NCBI GenBank assembly: GCA_021741075.1
Contig: JAIOYO010000005.1
Location: 25,734 to 89,733 of the forward strand
Direction: 5' to 3'
DNA from: Flavobacteriales bacterium
GTDB lineage: Bacteria; Bacteroidota; Bacteroidia; UBA10329
DNA length: 64,000 nt
A program made the position numbers and the translations under genes. The notes under the pieces are model-generated. The model was not told the origin of the DNA and ran no database searches. It saw nothing but the letters and a program-made list of their open reading frames with translations. Shown piece by piece: positions 16,579 through 26,998 of the stretch (within the stretch, counting starts at the first letter, position 1; each line of letters opens with the position of its first letter).

Positions 16579-17598
16579 ATGAATTTGAAGTTTCTCTTAA
16601 TACAACTGTTCGTATTTACTTCAGTAGTCACTTGCCGAGCTCAATTCGAAAAATACTCTCACATCTACCCTATTTCGGAAGACCCAAACGTGCGCTGGTT
16701 ATCGAACTATAGCTCTTATGAAAAGACTCAGTTTGAAGCTAACCCCATCATCAAATTCAGCTTTTACAACAACTTTGCAAAACGCTTAGCCGACACAACT
16801 AAGTTGCACTCTATGGCGCAATACTTGGATTTCAGACCGCAATTCAGGCTGTACAAAGAAGAATCGCAACCAATTAAAACACCATCGTATCGCATCTTTT
16901 TAGGCACGCAACATCTGTTTAGGTTGAAGACAAAGAAGGCTAATACCACGCAATTTATAGGCTTTGCATATCAAACCGGACACCACAGCAATGGCCAAAG
17001 CAAATGCTCCTTTGCTGACGGAAAATTTGACGGAGGCAAATATTGCGATAGTATTTATGCAAGCATTACCGATCAAACCGACCTTTCGGCTCTACTCAAT
17101 AGAGAGACTGGTAACTATTCTATGAACCTCACGGAGCTGACCATTAACTACCGCTTCAATAAACTGAACGCAGACAACTACGCCAAACACACACATTCCG
17201 TGTCGCTGGGTTACGTAATCAATCACAAGGGAATGTTAGGTTTCATTGATGTAGATTTGGTTTCTGCTGCCGACTTGGACATTATTGGCAGACACCGCAT
17301 TCATGTGGCGTACGACTACCAGTTGGCTTTTCGATTTTCGAAAAAGTCCAAGATTTATCAGCGTATTCGACTTAAACAACAGGTAGAAGCCGTACTTGGT
17401 GCACATCCACACATTAATCCGCTACGATTAGAAACCTCCGCTACCTTCTATCCTGCTTCTACCGTGAGTGCCCTAGGGATTTCCTTCAGCTACATTTACG
17501 GACACGACAATTACAATTACCGCATTGTAGATTCTGGAAGTCAGCTTGCTATTGGACTTACTTGGGACATGTTTCCGCCCGTGAAATTGACGAATTGA
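16579..17598 (+). CDS. Outer-membrane protein with a phospholipase-A (OMPLA)-like HxSNG motif
   Basis: A 339-residue protein with a signal peptide (MNLKFLLIQLFVFTSVVTCRAQ) and alternating hydrophobic strands ending LTWDMF, consistent with an outer-membrane barrel of about 12 strands. Residues about 133-139 read GHHSNGQ, matching the H-x-S-N-G active-site segment of OMPLA (PldA), where His and Ser act in catalysis. The length also fits OMPLA (about 270-350). I infer a phospholipase or other OM lipid hydrolase, but the rest of the sequence is too divergent for me to align by eye, and the catalytic Asn that follows in OMPLA is not located with certainty. It is convergent with the ligA 3' fragment. 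Confidence 0.6.
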   Translation: MNLKFLLIQLFVFTSVVTCRAQFEKYSHIYPISEDPNVRWLSNYSSYEKTQFEANPIIKFSFYNNFAKRLADTTKLHSMAQYLDFRPQFRLYKEESQPIKTPSYRIFLGTQHLFRLKTKKANTTQFIGFAYQTGHHSNGQSKCSFADGKFDGGKYCDSIYASITDQTDLSALLNRETGNYSMNLTELTINYRFNKLNADNYAKHTHSVSLGYVINHKGMLGFIDVDLVSAADLDIIGRHRIHVAYDYQLAFRFSKKSKIYQRIRLKQQVEAVLGAHPHINPLRLETSATFYPASTVSALGISFSYIYGHDNYNYRIVDSGSQLAIGLTWDMFPPVKLTN

Positions 17599-17606
17599 GC
17601 GTAGGA

Positions 17607-17783
<177 letters not shown>

Positions 17784-17803
17784 CTAAACGATTACTAGGG
17801 TTA

Positions 17804-19234
17804 CTATGAATCTTTAGAACCTGTGGGAATAATTCCTTTCAAAGAGTCAAGAATTTTTGTACCTTCTTCAGTTTGTTTTAAAGCTTCGACAAGGCCGTTC
17901 AATTGCGATGCTCCTTTAGAAGAGAAAAGGTCACTCAGTTTACCTATTCCAGATTGAACATCCCCACTATTCACCAAGAGTTTAAGATCGGCATTCTCTA
18001 ACGCTTTGGCAATAGATTCGTACTGCGCAACACCGACAATTTGGCTTACTTGAACCTCTGCTTGTCTCACAAGATAATCCTGATATTCCTGATTTTTTCC
18101 GATCTCTTTGGCCAATTCTGTTTGAGCTGTAACACTTGCCAATTGATCCAGTTTTTTGCTCTCTGCTAATGATTTACCTTTTGCCAAGGTCACATCGGCT
18201 TCAGCATTACCAACTTCTCTTTCACCTTCAGCTTCACGTTTACGAGCCTCCAACTGAGCCGTTGCGCTGGTCTCAACACTATACTTGTTCGCTCTGGCCT
18301 TGATCTCGATCTGTTCTTGCTCCAACTGAGCATTGATGATCTGTCGTTCTTTGTCAATCTCAGCCTGTCGGATTTGCTGAACCTTAAGAACCTTCATCTG
18401 CTCCTCAGCACTCAATTGTTCTGCTGCTGCCACTTCTTGAACCGCCTGTTGTTTGGCAATACCTCCTTTTTTAGCTGATTCTGCTTCGGCAATTGACACG
18501 GCTTGAGCCGATCTGGCCCTTGCTTCACCAGAAGCTTGTTCTGTCTCAGCTCTACGAACTTCCACTTCTTTACGGGCATCAAGTTCTGCCTGCTCTGCTT
18601 TCTGATGATTCAGAGCAACGGTTTCTCTACTTTCTTTTTCAATGGCTGATTTTTTCTTTGCCATGATGTTGTGAATGACCTCTGAACCACCCTCATCACG
18701 AACATCCATGAGTTCGATACTCTTCACGCTCTCCACCCCCCAACTTTTAAGATCTTCCATTACGGCTTCAGTAAATGCCTTGGCATACTTAGGCCTTTCT
18801 CCCATGATCTCTTCCAGACTGGACTTGGCAAGAATGGATCGCACAACGCCTCTTACAATGTCCTTCAGTTGATCCTTAAGTTCCTCAATATTCTCAACCT
18901 TAGCAGAAGCAGTGTTCGTATCCTTGATATGAAAGAAAGCCTTGATATCTACAAGAAACGGAACTCTATCTACATCATATGCAGGGTACCCTTCCAGCGT
19001 TATATCGAAGTTGGATACGGGTAAAACACGTTTTTCAACACCTATTACTGGCATCCACACAGGAAATTCATAATAACTGTTTCCAGCTTCTTGCCCTACT
19101 CCGTAGGAAACAGTCTTCCTTCCACGCTGCACAATATGTACCACATTGGTGGGCACTATGCGCCTAAGTCGCACGATCCAGATGAAAATGATTAAGGCTA
19201 CAAGAGCGACTACACTACCGATGATTAAATTCAT
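17804..19234 (-). CDS. Flotillin-family SPFH-domain membrane scaffold protein
   Basis: A 476-residue protein with an N-terminal membrane anchor (about 3-22), an SPFH/Band-7 domain (about 28-200, including SILAKSSLEEIMGER and VKSIELMDV), a long Ala/Glu/Lys/Gln-rich coiled coil (about 200-390) and a C-terminal flotillin region to about 470. It resembles YqiK/FloA-like flotillins that organise membrane microdomains. No NfeD partner gene is adjacent. The gene lies exactly between two copies of the ligA 3' end, on the same strand as ligA, so it has probably been inserted there. Intergenic spaces on either side are 187 bases (to ligA) and 52 bases (to the fragment). Confidence 0.92.
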   Translation of the reverse strand: MNLIIGSVVALVALIIFIWIVRLRRIVPTNVVHIVQRGRKTVSYGVGQEAGNSYYEFPVWMPVIGVEKRVLPVSNFDITLEGYPAYDVDRVPFLVDIKAFFHIKDTNTASAKVENIEELKDQLKDIVRGVVRSILAKSSLEEIMGERPKYAKAFTEAVMEDLKSWGVESVKSIELMDVRDEGGSEVIHNIMAKKKSAIEKESRETVALNHQKAEQAELDARKEVEVRRAETEQASGEARARSAQAVSIAEAESAKKGGIAKQQAVQEVAAAEQLSAEEQMKVLKVQQIRQAEIDKERQIINAQLEQEQIEIKARANKYSVETSATAQLEARKREAEGEREVGNAEADVTLAKGKSLAESKKLDQLASVTAQTELAKEIGKNQEYQDYLVRQAEVQVSQIVGVAQYESIAKALENADLKLLVNSGDVQSGIGKLSDLFSSKGASQLNGLVEALKQTEEGTKILDSLKGIIPTGSKDS

Positions 19235-19421
19235 GTCTTTTGAGTTATCTGGGTTGGTTGATTATGAATGTATTTCTGGAAAAACCGACTGGAATAGCCT
19301 ATGGATAATCGCTATCGTTTATGAGATTTATTTAGCCTTTAAACATACGATAATTCATTGCTGATAGCGCTAACTCGATTCTTTTTTGTGTCAATGACGG
19401 CCATTTTGTGGCTGTGGAGTT

Positions 19422-21437
<2,016 letters not shown>

Positions 21438-21442
21438 TCAAT

Positions 21443-21496
21443 AGTCCATGGTCGATGGTCCATAGACGAATGTCTGTGGACTATGGACTGTGGACT
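21443..21496. repeat. Imperfect palindrome between prmC and ligA
   Basis: Two 25-base arms (21443-21467 and 21472-21496) around loop GAAT match at 20 of 25 positions; four of the five mismatches would be G-U pairs in RNA. Both arms are built from repeats of GTCCATGG/TGGACTGTGG type, which continue as TGTGGTCT to about 21526. It is probably a dispersed intergenic repeat of the Bacteroidota REP-like kind. A role as ligA 5' leader structure or prmC terminator is also possible. Confidence 0.7.
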
Positions 21497-21567
21497 GTGG
21501 TCTATCATCATCTGTGGTCTGTGGTCTTACTTTTCGCAAACATCTTCAACTCTATAAACCTGATCAA

Positions 21568-22437
21568 CTAATCAACTTTAGCACACACTGCAAATCGATC
21601 CTTCCCACTCAGGTCTTTCACAATTCGAATATCGGAATATCCTTTTTGCTCCATCAACTCAATCATTTCCTTGCCGAGCTGCTCGTTGAATTCGAAGTAG
21701 AATTTCCCGCCTTTTTCCAACGAGTAGTTTCCAATATCCAAAATCTTTCGGTAAAACAATAACGGGTCTTCATCTGCTATAAAAAGCGCCAAGTGAGGCT
21801 CATAAACAAAAACATTTTCTTTTATCGTATTTGCTTCTTTTTCAGCAATGTATGGCGGATTACTTACAATTAAATTATAAGTATTGAGGAGTGAGAATTT
21901 AGTGGCTAGAAGATCGATTTGATGGAAGCCGATTTCCAGATTGTTTCGCTGAGCGTTTTCTTTGGCTAGAGAAAGGGCGCCTTCATCTACTTCCACTGCG
22001 TCAACTTTCCACGCTGGGGCTTTGCTTTTGAGAACGATTGGAATACAGCCGCTTCCAGTACCTAGGTCAATAACATTGAGCGATTTCGAGGTGTTATTTT
22101 CACGCAAAACCAACTCGCACAACTCTTCTGTTTCGGGTCGTGGAATAAGCACGCGGTTATCTACTTTTAGTTTGTAGCCATAAAACTCTACTTCGCCAAT
22201 GATATACTGGTAGGGTTCTCCCTCGGCCAAGCGTTCCAACACAGGAACAATAAGGTTGAGATTGCTTTCAGTCAGCAGTGGAGCATCGCTATCTAGCTTG
22301 TTTGAATCGAGACTTAACACATCATGTAGCGTCCATCGGCAGATGGCATCCACTTCCTCTTTCTCATACATATCGTTCAACTGCAGCCTAAATAGCTCTT
22401 TTAGCGAACGCAGCGTGTTATTTTTAGGTAGTATCAT
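21568..22437 (-). CDS. prmC: Release factor glutamine methyltransferase
   Basis: A 289-residue enzyme that methylates the GGQ glutamine of peptide-chain release factors. The N-terminal helical domain (about 1-85) precedes a Rossmann methyltransferase domain with VIDLGTGSGCIPI (SAM binding) and the catalytic IVSNPPYI. RVLIPRPETEEL, the family hallmark, lies at about 95-107. Length is typical (about 280). It is on the same strand as ligA with a 139-base gap that holds the palindromic repeat. Confidence 0.96.
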   Translation of the reverse strand: MILPKNNTLRSLKELFRLQLNDMYEKEEVDAICRWTLHDVLSLDSNKLDSDAPLLTESNLNLIVPVLERLAEGEPYQYIIGEVEFYGYKLKVDNRVLIPRPETEELCELVLRENNTSKSLNVIDLGTGSGCIPIVLKSKAPAWKVDAVEVDEGALSLAKENAQRNNLEIGFHQIDLLATKFSLLNTYNLIVSNPPYIAEKEANTIKENVFVYEPHLALFIADEDPLLFYRKILDIGNYSLEKGGKFYFEFNEQLGKEMIELMEQKGYSDIRIVKDLSGKDRFAVCAKVD

Positions 22438-22668
22438 TCGGCAAAGGAAATATGATTTTGTAAGAGAAATACCAATATGCTTTTGGTTTTATAGGCGTCT
22501 GCGACTATCAGCAGTCTTGTTCTTATGTATTAACTCTACATCGTACTAAATTGCCGGTTCGTGAATACGCGAATAACAAAAACGTAAGGTGTTTTCAACA
22601 TTTTTTCTACACCAAAGACATAGAAACAGCTCTGGCTGAATTCTCATTTTTTCCAAAAGTGGTAGCGA

Positions 22669-22697
22669 ATTAAATTACGATTAAATTACGATTAAAA
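22669..22697. repeat. 11-bp tandem repeats upstream of the arylsulfotransferase-like gene
   Basis: ATTAAATTACG occurs twice in direct tandem (22669-22679, 22680-22690) and a third, partial copy ATTAAAAC follows. The one-helical-turn period suggests a protein-binding site in the leader of the gene at 22734. Apart from this I see nothing else in the 296-base space 22438-22733. Confidence 0.5.
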
Positions 22698-22733
22698 CAC
22701 ATTTCAACTGCGTGAAACACGGAGTTTTGTATC

Positions 22734-24404
22734 GTGAAAAAACTAACTTCTTACTTTGTGTTTCTTATTTTTTCTGGATTATCAGAATCTAAGGGACAAA
22801 ACACATTCATCAATGGATTTTATGGAGCTGATTTTACAACTCCATCTTACACGCCCATTCCACCTGCCAACTTCCAAACCATGGAAGGAAGTATAGACAC
22901 TTCTAGAACCAAAGGATTAAACATCGTTACCAAGTCTATAGGAATTTATGGTGCTGAAAGTGAAACAGCATCTGTTTTAGATGAAAACGGGCAATGTGTT
23001 CTGTTTAAAAATTTTGAAGGAGTGTTTAAAGGAAGTCTATTTAAGCTTGAGAAAGGAAAACTTATACTTACCAGAAAAACCATTGATGGTGGCAAGATTG
23101 CAATAGTTAACCCAGTAGATATGAGCATTATTGGTATGGATGTAACCGACATCCATGATTTCGACATTGCAACCGATACCTCATTTTGGGTTTTTCAAGA
23201 TCAAGGCTCACATTTGGGGGTTGCTGTTCATCAAGGAATTTCGGGTACTATTCTCGAACAACAAGATACCACAGATTACTACGCGGGGTCTTACCTCCCA
23301 ACCCATTATTGGATTGATTTTATGAATGCCGGAATTGGTGAGTATGTGCACCCAAACGGAATGGCTTCGGCATTTGGTATATTGGCAGTTACGGCACGGC
23401 ATCAAAATCAACTCTCGTTGCACTACAATGGAATGCAATTGAGACTTCGCCCGCCCGGTGATCCATACAACGACTTTACGTGGATTGAAAGTGGACAAGC
23501 AGAACTTGGAATTTTTGGCCTACACTGCCCCGAAATTATTGGCCTTAATGGCACCATTCTAACGGTTACGGTTTGGGACAACGGCAATTTCCGTAGTTGG
23601 GACGGAACTTACCAAATGGTAATTGCGGATATAGATGATGATGGCATTTTAGATACCGTTCAGGTTCCAACCTTAACCGCTGCATCCTATTCGAGAGGAC
23701 TCGAATTGCAAATAGACCTCAGCAATTTGACGGTTGAAATCGTAAAGGAATACCTACCAAACGGACACTTTTATGGAGGAGCTATGGGTAGTTTTGAATT
23801 GGTAGACGAAAACCTTTACAGCTTCAATTATGGCATGGCAGATGGCGAATATCCCTATTCTCCTTTCGAAGCACCAGAGCCAAGTGCTACGCTTCCCACC
23901 TTTGGTGTGGCAACTCGCCAAGGAAATGATATCGTGTTTTCTGGTTTTTATCCAGATGCCTGTGTATACCAGCTTCAGGCCACCTACGATACGTTAACCA
24001 TGGTTCAACCTAGCATTACATGCGCGCCAGTAGGAAGCGATTTGTATCAATTAACCGCCAATGATTTTTCGGGAGAAATTCAGTGGTCTAACGGTCTTAC
24101 CGAATCAAGCATAATTGTACATGCTCCAGAAGCAAACGATTTTCTGTTTTGGGAAACCGAACAAGCTTACAACAAAGTTTCGAAGAAGATTACTCCTAGC
24201 TTCGAAACTTGCCTCGTTACCAGCAATGCAGAAGCATTAAACACGCAAACACCAAAAGCAACAGCTATTGACCAATATATGTTGAGTTCAATGCTAACCA
24301 ACAACAAAGCAACTTTAACCAACATAAGCGGACAGTTGGTTAATCCAAACGCGGTAACCACAGGATATTACTTTATTGGAAAGAGCTTGTACTACGTGTA
24401 CTAG
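22734..24404 (+). CDS. Secreted arylsulfotransferase-like beta-propeller protein
   Basis: A 556-residue protein starting at GTG 22734, with signal peptide MKKLTSYFVFLIFSGLSESKGQ. It has features of the Bacteroidota arylsulfotransferase (ASST) family: DVTDIHDFDI, then HPNGM, a strand pair LAVTARHQNQL, PGDPYNDFTW, FGLHCPEIIGLNG and TVWDNGNFR. The last two resemble the QHD...NG...FDNG segment of ASST propellers. The canonical catalytic His is not certain here, since the usual QHD reads LHC. The C-terminus (TLTNISGQLVNP...GYYFIGKSLYYVY) looks like a short or degenerate T9SS sorting domain. It is monocistronic. Confidence 0.65.
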   Translation: MKKLTSYFVFLIFSGLSESKGQNTFINGFYGADFTTPSYTPIPPANFQTMEGSIDTSRTKGLNIVTKSIGIYGAESETASVLDENGQCVLFKNFEGVFKGSLFKLEKGKLILTRKTIDGGKIAIVNPVDMSIIGMDVTDIHDFDIATDTSFWVFQDQGSHLGVAVHQGISGTILEQQDTTDYYAGSYLPTHYWIDFMNAGIGEYVHPNGMASAFGILAVTARHQNQLSLHYNGMQLRLRPPGDPYNDFTWIESGQAELGIFGLHCPEIIGLNGTILTVTVWDNGNFRSWDGTYQMVIADIDDDGILDTVQVPTLTAASYSRGLELQIDLSNLTVEIVKEYLPNGHFYGGAMGSFELVDENLYSFNYGMADGEYPYSPFEAPEPSATLPTFGVATRQGNDIVFSGFYPDACVYQLQATYDTLTMVQPSITCAPVGSDLYQLTANDFSGEIQWSNGLTESSIIVHAPEANDFLFWETEQAYNKVSKKITPSFETCLVTSNAEALNTQTPKATAIDQYMLSSMLTNNKATLTNISGQLVNPNAVTTGYYFIGKSLYYVY

Positions 24405-24472
24405 ACTCAAACACCAAGGCTTAACTAAAAACGACTAGAAAGAACAGCGAGTAGGTGCTTAAACATGTAATG

Positions 24473-24700
24473 CTATGCCTTGTTTTGCAACATCTCCAAA
24501 TAAAGCTGTTCTACTTTTTCGCGTGCCCAAGGTGTCTTTCGAAGAAACTGTAAGCTAGACTTAATGGAGGGATCGTAGTTAAAGCAACGAATATCGATGC
24601 AGTAACCCATTTCTTCCCAACCGTATTGAATGACTAATGCTTCTAGCATATCAATCAGCTTTACACCGTGCAAATGGTTGTTAGCTTGTTCTTTAACCAT
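24473..24700 (-). CDS. DUF2132 (VF530-like) protein
   Basis: A 75-residue basic/acidic mixed protein with the family pattern NNHLHGVKLIDMLEALV, YGWEEMGYCIDIRCF and DPSIKSSLQFLRKTPWAREKVE. VF530-family proteins are small DNA-binding-like helical proteins of unconfirmed function, and the length matches (about 70-80). It is transcribed opposite to lpd and convergent with the arylsulfotransferase-like gene. Confidence 0.9.
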   Translation of the reverse strand: MVKEQANNHLHGVKLIDMLEALVIQYGWEEMGYCIDIRCFNYDPSIKSSLQFLRKTPWAREKVEQLYLEMLQNKA

Positions 24701-24777
24701 AAGTCAAAGTTCAGGTTTTTTCTAAATACCAAAGAGGTAATCAACACATCAGGTCTCAGAACATTGAAGCATTCACT

Positions 24778-24808
24778 TTGAACTTGTTACTTATCCTTGG
24801 TACATTCG
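24778..24808 (+). promoter_or_regulatory. Full Bacteroidota-type promoter of lpd
   Basis: TTTG at 24778-24781, a 19-base spacer and TACATTCG at 24801-24808 reproduce the -33/-7 arrangement (TTTG-N19-TAnnTTTG) with one mismatch in the -7 box. The lpd ATG is 22 bases downstream of it. Confidence 0.6.
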
Positions 24809-24830
24809 CAAGCTCTAAAACGATACAAAT

Positions 24831-26219
24831 ATGAGTTACGATTTGATAGTAGTTGGTAGTGGACCTGGAGGATATGTAGCAGCCATCCGCGCATCGCAAC
24901 TTGGATTGAAGGTTGGTGTGGTAGAACGCGCAGAACTAGGTGGTATTTGTCTTAATTGGGGATGTATTCCAACAAAAGCCTTGCTTAAAAGTGCACAAGT
25001 GTTCGAATACATTAACCATGCAAGCGATTACGGTATTTCTGTTGGAGATAGCAAAGCCGACATCAACGAAATGGTAAAACGTAGTAGAGGTGTTGCAGAA
25101 GGAATGAGCAAGGGAATTCAGTTCCTATTCAAAAAAAACAAGATTGATCATATCCAAGGATTCGGGAAGTTGAAGAACGGAACCACCGTTGAGGTTATAG
25201 ATGCCGAAGGCAAAAAGTCGGACATCACAGCCAAGAATGTGATTCTTGCATTGGGTGCGCGAAGCAGAGAACTTCCAAACCTGAAGAAAGACGGAAAGAA
25301 GATTATTGGATACCGAGAGGCAATGGTTCTTGACAAGCAACCGAAAAAAATGGTTGTCGTTGGCTCAGGAGCTATTGGTGTAGAGTTCGCATACTTCTAC
25401 AACGCCATTGGCACAGAAGTAACGATTGTAGAATACCTACCGAATATTGTTCCAGTAGAAGATGACGAGGTAAGCAAGCAACTAGGACGTTCTTTCAAAA
25501 AAGCAGGAATTAGCATAATGACCGAGAGTTCGGTAGAGAAGGTTGATACTTCAGGAAGCGGTTGCAAAGTGACGGTAAAAACCAAGAAAGGTGAAGAAGT
25601 AATTGAATGCGATATCGTGCTTTCAGCCGTTGGTATTCAGGCCAATGTAGAAGGCTGCGGATTGGAGGAAGTAGGCGTTATTGTTGATGGCGGTCGCATT
25701 AAGGTAGATGAATACTACGCCACCAACATTCCGAACGTTTACGCCATTGGCGATTGTATTGCGGGTCCGGCATTGGCACACGTAGCTAGTGCAGAAGGAA
25801 TTATTTGTGTAGAGAAGATTGCGGGGCATCATCCCGAACCTTTGGATTATGGCAACATACCTGGTTGCACCTACAGCTCGCCAGAAGTGGCATCCGTAGG
25901 TTATACCGAAGCAAAAGCGAAAGAGGCTGGTTATGAGATTAAAGTGGGCAAGTTCCCGTTCTCTGCATCTGGCAAGGCAAGTGCAGCTGGTGCAAAGGAT
26001 GGTTTTGTAAAACTTATCTTCGATGCCAAGTATGGCGAATTGCTAGGTGGACACATGATTGGAGCAAACGTCACAGAGATGATTGCTGAGATTGTGGCCA
26101 TCAGAAAACTGGAGACCACCGGTCACGAGATCATCAAAACCGTTCATCCTCATCCAACGATGAGCGAAGCCATCATGGAAGCAGCCGCTGCTGCTTATGA
26201 TGAAGTAATTCATCTATAG
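24831..26219 (+). CDS. lpdA: Dihydrolipoyl dehydrogenase (E3)
   Basis: A 462-residue flavoprotein that reoxidises dihydrolipoamide in 2-oxoacid dehydrogenase and glycine-cleavage complexes. The FAD fold is VVGSGPGGYVAA and the redox disulfide is CLNWGC (Cys40 and Cys45). The NAD fold is VVGSGAIGVEFAYF, GDC at about 310 contacts FAD, and the C-terminal catalytic pair lies in HPHPTMSE. Length is typical. It is a single gene with its own promoter and a hairpin terminator (26264-26288). No E1 or E2 gene is nearby, so it probably serves several complexes. Confidence 0.97.
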   Translation: MSYDLIVVGSGPGGYVAAIRASQLGLKVGVVERAELGGICLNWGCIPTKALLKSAQVFEYINHASDYGISVGDSKADINEMVKRSRGVAEGMSKGIQFLFKKNKIDHIQGFGKLKNGTTVEVIDAEGKKSDITAKNVILALGARSRELPNLKKDGKKIIGYREAMVLDKQPKKMVVVGSGAIGVEFAYFYNAIGTEVTIVEYLPNIVPVEDDEVSKQLGRSFKKAGISIMTESSVEKVDTSGSGCKVTVKTKKGEEVIECDIVLSAVGIQANVEGCGLEEVGVIVDGGRIKVDEYYATNIPNVYAIGDCIAGPALAHVASAEGIICVEKIAGHHPEPLDYGNIPGCTYSSPEVASVGYTEAKAKEAGYEIKVGKFPFSASGKASAAGAKDGFVKLIFDAKYGELLGGHMIGANVTEMIAEIVAIRKLETTGHEIIKTVHPHPTMSEAIMEAAAAAYDEVIHL

Positions 26220-26263
26220 AATTCGGACATCAGAAGTCAAATTTTGGAAATTGATTAAACTGG

Positions 26264-26288
26264 AAGGCCGTCTCGTTGACGGCTTTTC
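26264..26288 (+). terminator. Terminator of lpd
   Basis: GCCGTC-tcgtt-GACGGC (extended by A-A-G / T-T-T pairs) followed by TTTTCTGTT, 45 bases after the lpd stop. It overlaps the 5' part of the longer methyltransferase reading frame, so translation is unlikely to start there. Confidence 0.7.
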
Positions 26289-26323
26289 TGTTATTTAGAA
26301 CCCACTGGTGGAAGCAATTCAAG

Positions 26324-26935
26324 ATGGACTACAAAGAATACAATGACAAGTTGTTCTCTCGATGGGCTCCAATCTATGATGGGTTTGAGCTGATACTATC
26401 TGGTATCAGGAAGAAAATGGTTCGGCAAATCAATCCAGTCAACAAATCAGTTTTGGATGTGGCCACAGGAACGGGAAGTTTGGCAATCGCTCTAAGTAGC
26501 AAGGCTAAGAAAGTAGTTGGAATCGATCTATCCTCCCAGATGCTAGCTGTTGCTAAAAAGAAGACTGTTAATGACAATGTCACCTTATTACTCATGGATG
26601 CAACCGACATGAAATTCGAAGATGATGAATTCGACATCATTACCATCAGCTTGGGGTTGCACGACATGCCACGAGAAATCAGAGATGCAGTTTTAACAGA
26701 AACTAAACGCGTATTGAAAAGTGACGGACAGCTATTTATCCTCGAATACGATTCATCTCGCAATAAACAATTCAACTGGATTTCTACAAATTTGATAAAT
26801 ACCTTTGAGAGCAAGTACTACTTACAATTCATTCAAACAGACTTAAAAGATTACCTCAAATCATTCGACTTTAAGATTAAAGGAAAGACGAGCCATCTTT
26901 TTGGACACTTGCAACTCATCTCGTTAACCAAATGA
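26324..26935 (+). CDS. Class I SAM-dependent methyltransferase (UbiE/MenG-like)
   Basis: With ATG 26324 the protein is 203 residues and starts MDYKEYNDKLFSRWAPIYDG. The frame is open to 26276, but that start lies within the lpd terminator. SAM-binding motif I is VLDVATGTGSLAI, with acidic motif II VVGIDLSSQML, DATDMKFEDDEFD and SLGLHDM as the post-motif region. A SAM fold similar to UbiE is clear, but the signatures for menaquinone C-methylation are not strict enough to name it. The substrate is unknown. Confidence 0.85.
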   Translation: MDYKEYNDKLFSRWAPIYDGFELILSGIRKKMVRQINPVNKSVLDVATGTGSLAIALSSKAKKVVGIDLSSQMLAVAKKKTVNDNVTLLLMDATDMKFEDDEFDIITISLGLHDMPREIRDAVLTETKRVLKSDGQLFILEYDSSRNKQFNWISTNLINTFESKYYLQFIQTDLKDYLKSFDFKIKGKTSHLFGHLQLISLTK

Positions 26936-26998
26936 GAATAACCTCTCACGAAAACCTAGACAAAAAGCCATTATAAATCAGCGTGTTAGCAGACCACT

